NCBI RefSeq assembly: GCF_016863335.1 | Contig: NZ_BOOR01000007.1 | Coordinates: forward strand, 389,857 to 453,856 | Direction: 5' to 3' | Length of the DNA: 64,000 nt | Source of the DNA: Planotetraspora thailandica | Lineage (GTDB): Bacteria; Actinomycetota; Actinomycetes; Streptosporangiales; Streptosporangiaceae | In this document: positions 8,234 through 17,524 of the stretch, piece by piece | How positions within the stretch are numbered: the stretch's first letter is position 1 | How the letters are laid out: the number at the start of each line of letters is the position of its first letter | Made by a program: the position numbers and the translations under genes | The notes under the pieces: generated by a model | Database searches by the model: none | Seen by the model: only the letters and a program-made list of their open reading frames with translations | Told to the model about the DNA's origin: nothing

Positions 8234-9622
8234 TCACTTGCGCTTCTTGGGCCGGTAGCGGCGTGGAAGGACCAGTGCGATCACCTGGATCAGCCGCCGG
8301 ATCACGGGTTCACGCACGACATGGTGCAGCGGCGAGCCGTTGGGCTTGCGGTGCACGCCCTCGGCCTGCCGCCGCGACGGCTGCGTGCGCGAGGACTGGA
8401 CACGCGAGGGCGCGCCACTCGACGTCCGCGACGACTGCGCACGTGCACCGTCGGCCCGCGACGCCTGCTGCCCAGACGCCTGCTGTCCAACGGGTTGCGG
8501 CCCGGGAGCCTGGGCGCGCGTACCCGATCCGCCCGGGCCCTGCGGCAGCGTCCGGTGCGGGCCGGAGTCTCGCGGGTCGCGCTGGCGCCCCTGCGGCGCC
8601 ACCCGCGGCTGCGGCCGGGCGTCCGCGCGGTGCTGCCCGCGATGGGACGGCTTACGCAGCGCGGCGGACGCCATGGGCGCCTCCGGCGTGGCGACCGGGG
8701 GAGCGGGCGACGCGGGAGCGCCGCCCGGGGCGAGCGCAGCGGGTACGGCCGACGGAGGCGTGGGCCGCGCCGGCGTGTAATGCGGGCTGACGTCCTCGAT
8801 CGTGCCTCCGGCGGCGATCCTGCCGAGGAGGTAGGCCGCGTGGACTCCGTCGAGACGGGCGGCCGGGTCGATCTGGAGCAGCCCGCGAAGGATGGGCGCG
8901 AGCGGGCCCGCCCGCTCCATCGGGATGGGCGCCCCGCTGGTCAGCGCGGCCAGGGCGGCGGCTGCCGTACGGCGGCCGTGCAGGCCGCGTCCCTCCACGG
9001 CGGTGTAGAGCGTCGCGCCGAGCGACCACAGGTCGGCGGCGGAGCTCGCCTTGTCGCCGAGGACGCGCTCCGGCGCGATGTATCCGGCCGAGCCGAGCAC
9101 GATGCCCGCCTGCGTGAGGGGAATGTCGCCTTCGAGGGCGGCCAGCCCGAAGTCGGTCAGCACGGCCCGGTCCTGGGTGACCAGCACGTTGCTGGGCTTG
9201 ACGTCGCGGTGGAGGATGCCCTTGGCGTGCACGGCGCGCAGCGCGCCCAGCACCTGCCTGCCGATGTCGGCCACGAGGCGCGGGTGCAGCGGGCCGTCCC
9301 GCTTGATGATCTCTTCGAGCGACTGGGCCTTCAGGAGCTCCATGACGATCCACGGGCGGTCGTCCTCGGTGACCACGTCGAAGACGGTGATGACCGAGGG
9401 ATGGGCCACCATGGCGGTGGCCCGCCCCTCCCGTTCGGTGCGCGCGCACAACTCGGCCCGCAACTCCTCGTCGAGCACGAGGGGCAGCCGGACCTCTTTG
9501 ACAGCGACGTCGCGGTCGAGAAGTTCGTCCCGGGCGCGCCAAACGGTTCCCATGCCGCCGCGGCCTACCGGTTCTATGAGCCGGTAGCGCGCGGCTAACT
9601 GGTATCCGGATGGCGCACGCAT
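8234..9622 (-). CDS. Soluble Ser/Thr protein kinase with basic disordered tail
   Basis: 462 residues. Full kinase core: GRGGMGTVW, VAVKEV lysine, HRDVKPSN, DFGLA and IAPERV; this covers about residues 10-265. The remaining 200 residues are disordered and rich in Pro, Ala, Gln, Ser and Arg, ending in a strongly basic RRYRPKKRK tail after a short hydrophobic stretch (VIALVLP). The start is placed at ATG 9622: TAAGCT lies 7 nt upstream, as in a leaderless transcript, and the protein then begins like its relatives; an in-frame ATG at 9667 is the alternative. It resembles the neighbouring kinase closely enough to suggest a tandem duplication with diverged tails. Confidence 0.88.
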   Translation of the reverse strand: MRAPSGYQLAARYRLIEPVGRGGMGTVWRARDELLDRDVAVKEVRLPLVLDEELRAELCARTEREGRATAMVAHPSVITVFDVVTEDDRPWIVMELLKAQSLEEIIKRDGPLHPRLVADIGRQVLGALRAVHAKGILHRDVKPSNVLVTQDRAVLTDFGLAALEGDIPLTQAGIVLGSAGYIAPERVLGDKASSAADLWSLGATLYTAVEGRGLHGRRTAAAALAALTSGAPIPMERAGPLAPILRGLLQIDPAARLDGVHAAYLLGRIAAGGTIEDVSPHYTPARPTPPSAVPAALAPGGAPASPAPPVATPEAPMASAALRKPSHRGQHRADARPQPRVAPQGRQRDPRDSGPHRTLPQGPGGSGTRAQAPGPQPVGQQASGQQASRADGARAQSSRTSSGAPSRVQSSRTQPSRRQAEGVHRKPNGSPLHHVVREPVIRRLIQVIALVLPRRYRPKKRK

Positions 9623-9721
9623 GGGTGGCAGCTTACCGATTCGTGCCACATGACCTGTAGAGACCATGCCGGGAAATTGTTGAGATCTTCTGTCAAATGT
9701 TCTGACTTTATGTTCGAGAAG

Positions 9722-11374
9722 TCAGCGGCGGCCGATGGTGAGCACCGGTCCCGTGGTGTCGGCGAAGAAATCCTCTCCCTTGTCGTCGACCACGATGAAG
9801 GCCGGGAAATCGACGACCTCGATCTTCCAGACGGCCTCCATGCCCAGCTCGGGGTATTCGAGGACCTCCACCTTCTTGATGCAGTCCTGCGCCAGGCGGG
9901 CGGCGGGGCCGCCGATCGACCCGAGGTAGAAGCCCCCGTGCTCGCGGCACGCGTCGGTGACCTGCTTGGACCGGTTGCCCTTGGCCAGCATCACCATGGA
10001 CCCGCCCGCGGCCTGGAACCGCTCCACGTAGGAGTCCATGCGCCCGGCCGTGGTCGGGCCGAACGACCCGGAGGCGTACCCTTCCGGCGTCTTGGCCGGT
10101 CCCGCGTAGTAGACCGCGTGATCCTTCATGTACTGAGGCATCTCACCGCCGTCGTCGAGCAGTTCGGCGATCTTCGCGTGGGCGATGTCGCGGGCGACGA
10201 CAAGGGGGCCGGTGAGGGAGAGGCGCGTCTTGACGGGATATTTCGTGAGCTCGGCGAGGACCTCGCTCATCGGGCGGTTGAGGTCGACGGCGACGACGTC
10301 GTCCGAGAGGTGCTCGTCGGTCGTGTCGGGAAGGAACCGGGCCGGGTCGGTCTCCAGTTGCTCCAGGAAGACGCCCTCGGGGGTGATCTTCGCCAGGGCC
10401 TGCCGGTCGGCGCTGCAGCTGACCGCGATCGCGACAGGGCAGGACGCGCCGTGCCGGGGCAGGCGGATCACCCGGACGTCGTGGCAGAAGTACTTGCCGC
10501 CGAACTGCGCGCCGATGCCGAGCTTCTGGGTGAGCTCGAAGACCTTCTTCTCCAGCTCCAGGTCGCGGAAGCCGTGGCCGCTCGTGGACCCCTCGGTCGG
10601 GATGGAGTCCAGGTAACGCGCCGAGGCGTACTTGGCCGTCTTGAGCGCGAACTCGGCGCTGGTGCCGCCCACCACGATCGCCAGATGGTACGGCGGGCAG
10701 GCGGCGGTGCCGAGCGAGCGGATCTTCTCCTCGAGGAACTGCAGCATGCGCTTCTCGTTGAGGACGGCCTTGGTTTCCTGGTAGAGGAACGACTTGTTGG
10801 CCGAGCCGCCGCCCTTGGCCATGAACAGCAGCTTGTACTCGTCCGCGTGGCCCCCGGGGTCCTCGGCGTACAGCTCGATCTGGGCGGGCAGGTTGTTGCC
10901 GGTGTTCTTCTCGTCCCACATGGTCAGCGGGGCCATCTGCGAGTAGCGCAGGTTCAGCTTGGTGTACGCGTCGTACACGCCGCGGCTGACGTGCTCGGCG
11001 TCGCGCCCGTCGGTGAGGACGTGCCTGCCCCGCTTGCCCATGACGATCGCGGTGCCGGTGTCCTGGCACATCGGGAGCACCCCGCCCGCCGAGATGCTCG
11101 CGTTCTTCAGCAGGTCGAGCGCCACGAAACGGTCGTTGCCGCTCGACTCGGGGTCGTCGACGATCTTCCGGAGCTGTGCGAGGTGGGATGAGCGGAGGTA
11201 GTGGGAGATGTCATGAACGGCGGTCTCCGTGAGCAGGCGCAGGGCCTCCGGGTCGACCTCCAGGAACCTCCGCCCGGCGGCCTCGGTGACGCGCACCCCC
11301 TCGGTGGTGATCAGGCGGTATTCGGTTTCGTCCGGGCCCAGTGGCAACAGGTCGGTGTAGTCGAACTCCGGCAT
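9722..11374 (-). CDS. Fumarate hydratase, class I ([4Fe-4S] iron-dependent)
   Basis: 550 residues, close to the 540-550 of single-chain class I fumarases (FumA/FumB type). Cluster-ligand cysteines are visible in LPMCQDTGT (about residue 115), TAACPPYH (about 225) and the VSCSADR region (about 315). [23 protein letters not shown] and [14 protein letters not shown] are family landmarks. The C-terminal beta domain ends [19 protein letters not shown] 11374 is preferred because AAGGGA lies 8 nt upstream; a TTG at 11410 is the alternative. It catalyses the same reaction as the class II enzyme at 5180-6571 but is oxygen- and iron-sensitive, so the pair may be used under different conditions. Confidence 0.93.
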   Translation of the reverse strand: MPEFDYTDLLPLGPDETEYRLITTEGVRVTEAAGRRFLEVDPEALRLLTETAVHDISHYLRSSHLAQLRKIVDDPESSGNDRFVALDLLKNASISAGGVLPMCQDTGTAIVMGKRGRHVLTDGRDAEHVSRGVYDAYTKLNLRYSQMAPLTMWDEKNTGNNLPAQIELYAEDPGGHADEYKLLFMAKGGGSANKSFLYQETKAVLNEKRMLQFLEEKIRSLGTAACPPYHLAIVVGGTSAEFALKTAKYASARYLDSIPTEGSTSGHGFRDLELEKKVFELTQKLGIGAQFGGKYFCHDVRVIRLPRHGASCPVAIAVSCSADRQALAKITPEGVFLEQLETDPARFLPDTTDEHLSDDVVAVDLNRPMSEVLAELTKYPVKTRLSLTGPLVVARDIAHAKIAELLDDGGEMPQYMKDHAVYYAGPAKTPEGYASGSFGPTTAGRMDSYVERFQAAGGSMVMLAKGNRSKQVTDACREHGGFYLGSIGGPAARLAQDCIKKVEVLEYPELGMEAVWKIEVVDFPAFIVVDDKGEDFFADTTGPVLTIGRR

Positions 11375-11510
11375 TTCCTCGGTCCCTTGCCTCTCAGCGG
11401 TTTCCTCCAAAGCGTACGGCCTTCGCTGCGCTCCAAGTTTTGAGCGGATTTATAGGTCTATATGTGTATAAAACGGGATAAATTTCACGTGAGAAGACAA
11501 GGAGGCGGCC

Positions 11511-11657
11511 ATGAGCGGCGGAGTCCTGATAATGATCTTCTTTGGTGCGGGAATCATGGTCGCGCTGGCGTTCTCGCTGCTCGCTCTCGTGCTGCACGAA
11601 CTCCACGACGAACGCTCGAACCGGTCGTCCGCAGTCCGAACACGATCCCGGCGATGA
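11511..11657 (+). CDS. Putative 48-residue single-helix membrane protein
   Basis: A short frame beginning MSGGVLIMIFFGAG with one hydrophobic helix (about residues 4-28) followed by a charged tail (HELHDERSNRSS, then Arg-rich). A good ribosome site GGAGG lies 6 nt before the ATG, and an AT-rich stretch (11437-11491) upstream could hold its promoter. Its last 104 nt overlap the 3' end of the EamA gene on the other strand. No family was recognised. The ribosome site and the clean helix argue for a real small gene; its size and the overlap argue for caution. Confidence 0.45.
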   Translation: MSGGVLIMIFFGAGIMVALAFSLLALVLHELHDERSNRSSAVRTRSRR

Positions 11658-12513
11658 CGATCACGGCCCCGGCGAGGTCGGCGGCCGACGGCACACCCAG
11701 GCCGATCACCACCGAGGCTGTGATCGCCCCGATGGGGATCATTCCGGCGAACAGTCCGGCCCGGTCGGGTCCGAGCCGGGGCAGCGCGGTGTACCAGAGG
11801 ACGAACGGCACCGTCGTCACGATCACCGCCAGATAACCCAGTCCGGCCGCCTCCGCGGCCGTGGGCATCCTGAACATCGTGTCCCCGTCCACGACCAGCC
11901 CGATGACCAGGAGGAACGGCACGGCCAGCGCCGTCGAGTAGGCCGATGTCCTGACCGCTCCCAGCGTGGGCAGCAGCGGCAGCGAGAGCAGGGAGAAGCA
12001 CAGTTCGCAGGTGACGGCGCCGAGCGACCACAACAGGCCCGCGAGGTTGCCGCTGCCGAGCCCCACCACGAGGACGGCTCCCGACACCACGATCAGCGCC
12101 GCGACGACCGTCCGGAGCGACGGGCGGGACGGCCCCGACCCCTCGGCGAGCGGGCCGAGCAGCGCCAGCGCCAGCGGCACGGTCGCCAGCACCGTCCCGA
12201 CCAGGGCGGGCCCCGACGCCCGGGTCGCCTCGATCACGCACACGTTGAAGATCACCAGGCCGGTCAGCGACAGGGCGCACAGCAGCCCCCACGCGGCCGG
12301 CCCCAGCCGTGCCGGCCGTATGGGCCTACCGATCCGGACGACGACGAAGAAGATCACTGCGGCGATCGCGTAACGCACGGCCTGCCCGCCGTACAACGGA
12401 TAGCCGTCGACGACGTCGGAGACGGCGGCCAGAGTCCCGACCATGAACATCGCCGCGGTGGCTGCGGCGGCCGCCTTCCCCTGGCCGGAGGCGGTTCTGG
12501 CAACGGAGGTCAC
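11554..12513 (-). CDS. EamA/DMT-family transporter (putative metabolite exporter)
   Basis: 319 residues with ten hydrophobic segments arranged as two EamA halves (about 15-145 and 160-290), the drug/metabolite transporter fold; typical pieces are YAIAAVIFFVVV, LVIFNVCVIEATRASGP and VPFVLWYTALPRLGPDRAGLFAG. It starts at GTG 12513 with TAGCAT 8 nt upstream and no ribosome site, suggesting a leaderless transcript. It is divergent from a MocR regulator 67 bp away, a common regulator-transporter pairing in actinomycetes. The substrate cannot be told from the sequence. Confidence 0.87.
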   Translation of the reverse strand: MTSVARTASGQGKAAAAATAAMFMVGTLAAVSDVVDGYPLYGGQAVRYAIAAVIFFVVVRIGRPIRPARLGPAAWGLLCALSLTGLVIFNVCVIEATRASGPALVGTVLATVPLALALLGPLAEGSGPSRPSLRTVVAALIVVSGAVLVVGLGSGNLAGLLWSLGAVTCELCFSLLSLPLLPTLGAVRTSAYSTALAVPFLLVIGLVVDGDTMFRMPTAAEAAGLGYLAVIVTTVPFVLWYTALPRLGPDRAGLFAGMIPIGAITASVVIGLGVPSAADLAGAVIVIAGIVFGLRTTGSSVRRGVRAARERAARTPARP

Positions 12514-12532
12514 AGGTGGAGATGCTAGGAAG

Positions 12533-12558
12533 CCAATGGTTCACTGAATCAGTCCAAT
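12533..12558. promoter_or_regulatory. Candidate MocR operator between eamA and the regulator gene
   Basis: The 67-bp divergent intergenic region contains a direct repeat CCAAT (12533-12537 and 12554-12558) enclosing the perfect palindrome ACTGA-A-TCAGT (12543-12553). MocR/PdxR proteins typically bind such paired short repeats between their own gene and the divergent target. The assignment is by position and symmetry only. Confidence 0.45.
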
Positions 12559-12580
12559 CGGGCGGCGAAATCGGGTACCA

Positions 12581-13954
12581 ATGGCGGATCTCCATCTCAC
12601 ACTCGACCGGGCCGCCGGCGGGCTCGCCGGGCAGATCGCCCGCGAGCTGAGAGCGTCGATCAGGTCGGGACGGCTGGCCCAGGGCACTCGCCTCCCGGCG
12701 AGCCGCGATCTCGCGAGAGACCTCGGCCTGTCGCGTGGCGTCGTCGTCGAGGCCTACGAGCAGCTCGTCGCCGAGGGGTTCCTGGAGGCGAGGGTCGGCG
12801 TGGGCACCCGGGTCGCCGCTGCGCCGAGCAGGCCGCAGGCGGCGGAGCGGCCGGAAGCCGCCTCCTACTACGGGCACCGCCCGACCTCGCCCGACCTGGC
12901 GTCCTTCCCCCGCCGGTTGTGGCTGGCCGCCATCAGGCACGTCCTCGCGACGGCTCCCAACGACGCGCTTGATTACGGCGATCCGGGCGGGGTCCTCGAG
13001 CTGCGTGAACAGTTGGCGTCCTATTTGCGTAGGGTGCGCGCCGCGGATGCGGCGCCGGAGAACGTGGTGGTCGTCACCGGCATGGCGCAGGGACTCAGCC
13101 TGGTCGTGCGCGTCCTGGCCGAGCGGGCGGGGCGCGACGTGGTCCTGGCGGTGGAGGACCCCACGAGCCCCCGCCAGCTCCCGCTGCTCGCCCGCGCCGG
13201 GGCGGACATGGTCGGGGTGCCGGTCGACGACGAGGGCATCGTCGTCGGCGATCTCGCGAAGACCGGGGCCGAGGTCGTGCTCCTCACGCCCGCCCACCAG
13301 TACCCGACGGGCGTCGTGCTCTCACCACGCCGCCGGGCCGAGGTGATCGCCTGGGCGGCGGAATCGGGCGCGCTGGTGCTGGAGGACGACTACGACGCCG
13401 ACTTCCGGTTCGACCGGGAGCCGGTGGGCTGCCTGCAGGGGCTCGCGCCCGACCGGGTGGTGCTCGCGGGCAGCGTCAGCAAGGCGCTCGCCCCCGGCCT
13501 GCGGCTCGGCTGGCTCGTGGCCCCGCCCGCCCTCGCCCGGTCCGTACGGCAGGCCAGGGGCGAGCTCGACCTGGGCTCGCCGGTCATCGACCAGCACGCC
13601 CTCGCCCACCTCATCGCGTCCGGCGGTTACGACAGGCACCTGCGCCGCATGCGCAGGGAGTACCGGACCCGCAGGGACGCGATGACGGCCGCCCTCGCCG
13701 AGCACCTCCCTGAGATCGCCGTCCACGGGATCTCCGCCGGGCTCCACCTCTACGCCGAGATGCCCGACGGCCGGCAGGAGGTGATCGCGGAGGCGGCCCG
13801 GGCGGCGGGGCTGAGCGTCGACCCGGTGACCAGGAACGGCGGGGGAGCCGCGCATGCGCTCGTCATCGGATTCGCCCGCCTGCCGGCCCATCGCATCCGA
13901 AAGGCCGTGGAGGAGGTCGCCTCCCGGGCCGGCCGGAACGCCGGGACACGTTGA
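12581..13954 (+). CDS. MocR/PdxR-family regulator (GntR HTH fused to aminotransferase-like domain)
   Basis: 457 residues. The N-terminal winged helix (about 10-80) has the GntR pattern GRLAQGTRLPASRDLARDLG and VVEAYEQLVAEGFLEAR. The rest is a fold-type I aminotransferase domain with the PLP lysine in GSVSKALAPGLRLGW (about residue 305) and the LEDDYDADFR segment that carries the Asp contacting pyridoxal nitrogen. In this family the aminotransferase domain senses PLP or an amino-compound adduct rather than acting as an enzyme. Its divergence from the EamA gene suggests that transporter as its target. No pdxST genes are nearby, so a specific role in vitamin B6 synthesis is not supported here. 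Confidence 0.92.
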   Translation: MADLHLTLDRAAGGLAGQIARELRASIRSGRLAQGTRLPASRDLARDLGLSRGVVVEAYEQLVAEGFLEARVGVGTRVAAAPSRPQAAERPEAASYYGHRPTSPDLASFPRRLWLAAIRHVLATAPNDALDYGDPGGVLELREQLASYLRRVRAADAAPENVVVVTGMAQGLSLVVRVLAERAGRDVVLAVEDPTSPRQLPLLARAGADMVGVPVDDEGIVVGDLAKTGAEVVLLTPAHQYPTGVVLSPRRRAEVIAWAAESGALVLEDDYDADFRFDREPVGCLQGLAPDRVVLAGSVSKALAPGLRLGWLVAPPALARSVRQARGELDLGSPVIDQHALAHLIASGGYDRHLRRMRREYRTRRDAMTAALAEHLPEIAVHGISAGLHLYAEMPDGRQEVIAEAARAAGLSVDPVTRNGGGAAHALVIGFARLPAHRIRKAVEEVASRAGRNAGTR

Positions 13955-14058
13955 CGAGGCCGGCGCGTCGTAACCGGTGTACGCGGTCTCGTGGCGGGCA
14001 GGGCGCTGCTGTACCCACCGGAACCCACCGGACGACATAGCCCGGCAGGAGCCGCCAC

Positions 14059-14874
14059 ATGACCCACATCCCGTTCGGAACGGCGTCCGCCGGCGCGTGG
14101 TCGGTGGAGATCACGCCGGAGTCGGCCGCGTGGGACTACTGCGGCCTGCGCGTGCTCGACCTGGACGGCGACACCGTCGAGTTCGGCACCGGACAGGACG
14201 AGATGCTCGTGGTGCCGCTGTCGGGCGCGTGCCAGGTCGAGGTGGACGGCGAGCGTCTCACCCTGGCCGGGCGCCCGTCGGTGTTCGCGGGCGTCACCGA
14301 CTTCGCCTACCTCCCCGTCGCGGCCACTGCGCGGATCACCGGCAGGGGCCGCATGGCGCTCCCCTCGGCCAGGGCGGCCCGGCGGCTGCCGGTGCGGTAC
14401 GGCCCGGCCTCCGAGGTGCCCGTGGAGATCAGGGGCGCGGGTCGGGCGAGCCGCCAGGTCAACGACTTCTGCGCGCCGGAGGCCTTCGACTGCGACAGGC
14501 TGGTCGCCGTCGAGGTGCTCACGCCGGGCGGCAACTGGTCGTCGTATCCGCCGCACAAGCACGACACCGCCGGGGAGGGCGAGGCCGTGCTGGAGGAGAT
14601 CTACTACTTCGAGGGCGGCCCCGGCTACCAGCGCGTGTACGGCACGCACGAGGTGCTCGCCGAGGTGGGCGGCGGTGACGTGGTGCTGGTGCCGCGCGGA
14701 TATCACGGCCCGTCGATGGCGGCCCCCGGCTACGACCTCTACTACCTCAACGTGCTGGCGGGGCCGGGGGACAAGCGCTCGATGGCCTTCCGCGACGACC
14801 CGCGGCACGCCTGGATCCGCTCCTCGTGGGCCGGGCAGCCGATCGACCCGAGGCTGCCCTTCGGGCCCGCCTGA
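14059..14874 (+). CDS. iolB: 5-deoxy-glucuronate isomerase
   Basis: 271 residues with the IolB bicupin fold. The diagnostic segment GGNWSSYPPHKHD (about residue 157) supplies metal-binding histidines, followed by LEEIYYF and GDVVLVPRGYHGP. IolB isomerises 5-deoxy-D-glucuronate to 2-deoxy-5-keto-D-gluconate in myo-inositol catabolism. AGGAG lies 7 nt before the ATG. No other iol gene is visible within the window, so it is either an orphan copy or separated from the rest of the pathway. It follows the MocR gene after 104 nt and ends inside a terminator hairpin. Confidence 0.92.
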   Translation: MTHIPFGTASAGAWSVEITPESAAWDYCGLRVLDLDGDTVEFGTGQDEMLVVPLSGACQVEVDGERLTLAGRPSVFAGVTDFAYLPVAATARITGRGRMALPSARAARRLPVRYGPASEVPVEIRGAGRASRQVNDFCAPEAFDCDRLVAVEVLTPGGNWSSYPPHKHDTAGEGEAVLEEIYYFEGGPGYQRVYGTHEVLAEVGGGDVVLVPRGYHGPSMAAPGYDLYYLNVLAGPGDKRSMAFRDDPRHAWIRSSWAGQPIDPRLPFGPA

Positions 14875-14892
14875 GGTGCGCTCAGGCGGGCC
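14864..14892. terminator. Bidirectional terminator hairpin between iolB and an MFS gene
   Basis: A 12-bp GC-rich stem (GGCCCGCCTGAG pairing with CTCAGGCGGGCC) with a GTGCG loop. The iolB stop codon is inside the left arm. The gene on the other strand ends 19 bp further on, so the hairpin serves a convergent junction. Confidence 0.65.
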
Positions 14893-14910
14893 TGGCTAAC
14901 AGGCCCCAGC

Positions 14911-16092
14911 TCACGACGTGGCGGTGGCCGTGACCGCGGGAGCCGTACGCGGCTCGAAGCCCCGCGCGAGGATGATGATCACGGCGGCGAGCACCAGGGG
15001 AGCGGCGAACGCGATCCGGTAGTCGGCGGCCTCGGCGATGCCCCCGACCAGGGCGGCGCCGACGATGAAGCCCACGTAGTTGAACATGTTGACCCAGGCG
15101 ATGGCCTGACCGGTCCCGGCCGGGTCGAGGCGTCCCGCCGCGGAGAACGACTGTGGCGCCACGACCGACAGGCCGATGCCGGTGAGGGCGAAGCCGGCGA
15201 TGGCGAGGGGTTCGTTCGGGGCGAGCACGATCGCGACGAAGCCCAGTGTGGCGACGGCCGCGCCGAGCCGCACGATCATGGCGGGCCCCCATCTGCGGAC
15301 CGCGAGGTCGCCGCCGATCCTGACCACGAACGTCGTCGCCTGGTACGCACCCAGAGCCAGCGGCACCACGGCCGCCGACGCCTTCATGATCTTGTCCATG
15401 AAGACGGATCCGTAGTTGGAGATCGACGAGTCGCCCACGTAGAGGAAGGCCATCGCCAGGCAGAGCGGGATGACCGCCTTCCACGGGATCGAGGGGCCGG
15501 TCTGGGCGGCCTCCACCTCGACGTGCTCCTCCGCTGGCGTGCAGAGCCAGGCCGACGCGACCAGCGACAGGATCGCGGCGGGGGCGAGCACGATGGCGAA
15601 CGTCACGGGGAGGCCCAGCCCCATGCCGCCCGCCGCGGAGGCCCATAATGCGCCGATGACCGCCGCCGCGCTCCACGACGCGTGGAACCCGGTCAGCACG
15701 GCCCTGCCGTACCGGCGTTCCACCGTGACGCCCTGCATGTTCATGCCCGCGTCGACGCCGCCGAGGCCGAGCCCGAACAGTACGTTGGCCGCCACGAGCA
15801 TCGGGACGCTGGGGGCGAGGCCGGCGAGGAAGACGGCCGCGCACGCCAGCGGCTGGACGACCCGCAGGATCACGCGGCTGCCGTGGCGCGAGGCCAGCGA
15901 CCCCGCGATCACGCTGCCGACGCCGGCGATGACCGGGACGACGAGCAGGAGGATGGTCAGTTCGCCGTCGCTCAGCCCGTGCTTCTTCTGCAGCGCGGAG
16001 ACCTGGGTGAGCAGCGTGGCGAACGTGAGGCCCTGGACGAAGAAGACGGCGAAGGTGGCGAGCCGCGCCCGCCGGTCGCGTGGAGTAGGCAC
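14911..16092 (-). CDS. MFS transporter, YbjJ-like
   Basis: 393 residues, 12 hydrophobic segments. VSALQKKHGLSDGELTILLL, SRHGSRVILR and GLGLGGVDAGMNMQGV resemble the E. coli YbjJ group of major facilitators, whose substrates are poorly known (sugars or metabolites). The start is placed at GTG 16092 because GGAGG lies 5 nt upstream; the frame is open for another 89 codons without a membrane segment, and that extension is unlikely. Convergent with iolB and divergent from the DUF1707 gene. Confidence 0.85.
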   Translation of the reverse strand: MPTPRDRRARLATFAVFFVQGLTFATLLTQVSALQKKHGLSDGELTILLLVVPVIAGVGSVIAGSLASRHGSRVILRVVQPLACAAVFLAGLAPSVPMLVAANVLFGLGLGGVDAGMNMQGVTVERRYGRAVLTGFHASWSAAAVIGALWASAAGGMGLGLPVTFAIVLAPAAILSLVASAWLCTPAEEHVEVEAAQTGPSIPWKAVIPLCLAMAFLYVGDSSISNYGSVFMDKIMKASAAVVPLALGAYQATTFVVRIGGDLAVRRWGPAMIVRLGAAVATLGFVAIVLAPNEPLAIAGFALTGIGLSVVAPQSFSAAGRLDPAGTGQAIAWVNMFNYVGFIVGAALVGGIAEAADYRIAFAAPLVLAAVIIILARGFEPRTAPAVTATATS

Positions 16093-16204
16093 CGCGGCCT
16101 CCGACGAACATGAGGGGGGTTCAGGTTCCGTCAGACTAGGAGCCCCCGGCCACCTGGTCAATGGTGGGTGATCGACCGGGATGGATCGGTTTAGTCTCAA
16201 AGAT

Positions 16205-16852
16205 GTGAGCAGCGAGTCTCGACTGAGCAACCTGGTCTCCGCCTTCCTCGCCGCGCGGGTGCCGCAGTCTCCCGCCGCCGCGGAGCTGCGGGCCTCCGAC
16301 GCCGACAGGGAGCGGGTGATCGCCGCCCTCGCGGAGGCCGCGGGCGACGGCAGGCTCACCCACGATGAGCACGAGGAACGGGTCGGACAAGCCTACGCCG
16401 CGAGGACGCTGGGCGACCTCGCCGCACTGACCGCCGACCTGTTGCCCCCCGAGCGCCAGCCGCTGCGGATGGACGAGCGCCCGCTGACGGCCTTCTTCCG
16501 CAGCGAGCAACGCACCGGCCGCTGGGTCGTGCCCTCCCACGTGCCCGTGACCTCGGTGGGCGGCCGGATCACCATGGACCTGTGCGAGGCTCTGCTTCAG
16601 TCGCGCCACGTCGTCGTCCAGCTGGCCGTCATGGCGGGCACGGTCACGCTGATCGTCCCCGAGGGCGTGCGCATCGTCACCGCCCCCTCCGCCCGGGTGG
16701 GTTCGGTGCGCGACGAGGTACGGCTCCCGCCGGGCGCGACCGGTCACGCCCCCGACGCGCCCGTGATCGAGCTGGCCGGGTTCGTGCTCGGCGGCAAGGT
16801 CGTCGCCCGGTCGCCCCGCCGCCCCAAGAGAAGCCTGTTCCGCCGCCCCTGA
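16205..16852 (+). CDS. DUF1707 (SHOCT-like) and cell-wall-active-antibiotic-response domain protein
   Basis: 215 residues. The DUF1707 motif is clear (ELRASDADRERVIAAL, then DGRLTHDEHEERVGQAYAARTLGDLAALTADL, about residues 30-80). The C-terminal half is a small beta-rich domain like the one in LiaF/VraT-type proteins. No transmembrane helix is present. Start taken as GTG 16205: TAGTCT lies exactly 7 nt upstream, which fits a leaderless message; ATG 16181 is an alternative adding 8 residues. DUF1707 proteins are abundant in actinomycetes and of unknown function. Confidence 0.82.
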   Translation: MSSESRLSNLVSAFLAARVPQSPAAAELRASDADRERVIAALAEAAGDGRLTHDEHEERVGQAYAARTLGDLAALTADLLPPERQPLRMDERPLTAFFRSEQRTGRWVVPSHVPVTSVGGRITMDLCEALLQSRHVVVQLAVMAGTVTLIVPEGVRIVTAPSARVGSVRDEVRLPPGATGHAPDAPVIELAGFVLGGKVVARSPRRPKRSLFRRP

Positions 16853-16877
16853 CCGTTTCGTCGGCGATCCCCGCCGA

Positions 16878-17177
16878 TCAGGCCGCCGGCGCCCGCGGAC
16901 TTATGCGCACCTGCAATTCCGCGTCCAGAGCCCGGGCAAGGCGTTCGAGCACCGGCAGCGTGGGCACGGTGCCGCCGGCTTCGAAGCGCGCCACGGCCGA
17001 CTGTGTCATGTCGGCCGCGGCGGCCAGCTCACTCTGGCTCCATCCACGATCTTCCCGCATCTGCCGTACGGCACGGCCGAGTTCGAAAGCCAGCCGAGTG
17101 GCCTCATACGCCTCGGCCGCGCCGGGCTCGGCCAATCGCCGCCCTCTGAGCTCGCCCCAGGAGGTTCGCTCGTTCAT
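16878..17177 (-). CDS. HigA-type antitoxin (XRE-family HTH)
   Basis: 99 residues with a helix-turn-helix at about 35-90: FELGRAVRQMREDRGWSQSELAAAADMTQSAVARFEAGG, then PTLPVLERLARALD. The gene overlaps the upstream toxin-like gene by 4 nt (ATGA), the normal toxin-first order of HigBA systems. As an antitoxin it would bind and neutralise the toxin and repress the pair from the operator overlapping the toxin start. The identification rests on the HTH family plus the paired gene. Confidence 0.85.
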   Translation of the reverse strand: MNERTSWGELRGRRLAEPGAAEAYEATRLAFELGRAVRQMREDRGWSQSELAAAADMTQSAVARFEAGGTVPTLPVLERLARALDAELQVRISPRAPAA

Positions 17178-17524
17178 TCCGGCTCCTCATCCGCCGTGTG
17201 TGCTTGGTCGATGCAGCGAAGCAGCGCCCGGCGAGCTCGCTTCACCTCTCGGTCTTCCCGCATGCGAGTCTTACAGAAGACCGTCAGCAAAACGATCCGC
17301 CTACCTGGAGCTATCCAGTAGCCGATCCGCATCGACAGCTCATCTATGTGGAACCGCAGCTCTCGGAGCTTGCCGTCGAGTTGCCGCGTGTACGGCTCCC
17401 CGAGTAGCGGACCTTCCATAGCTAAGAGATCGATATAGAAGGCTGCTCTCGCGAACGACGTTGCCGACAACTTTTCGAGCCACTCCTGAACCTCAGGCTC
17501 CAGCTCCACGGTACCCCAGGTCAT
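17174..17524 (-). CDS. HigB/RelE-superfamily toxin
   Basis: 116 residues with the phage Gp49-like/HigB pattern: VEEWLEKL-type N-terminus (VQEWLEKLSATSFARAAFY), LRELRFHI, MRIGYWI, and RIVLLTVFCKTRM ahead of a basic helix. RelE/HigB proteins are ribosome-dependent or related mRNA interferases. The ATG has no ribosome site; TAGCAT lies 7 nt upstream, implying a leaderless transcript. An inverted repeat straddles the start codon. Base composition is somewhat less GC-rich than neighbouring genes, as expected for a mobile toxin-antitoxin pair. Confidence 0.85.
   Translation of the reverse strand: MTWGTVELEPEVQEWLEKLSATSFARAAFYIDLLAMEGPLLGEPYTRQLDGKLRELRFHIDELSMRIGYWIAPGRRIVLLTVFCKTRMREDREVKRARRALLRCIDQAHTADEEPE

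Noticed and set aside
14059..14874. A myo-inositol catabolic cluster
   Set aside because: Only iolB is present; the adjacent MocR, EamA and MFS genes have no clear inositol link.
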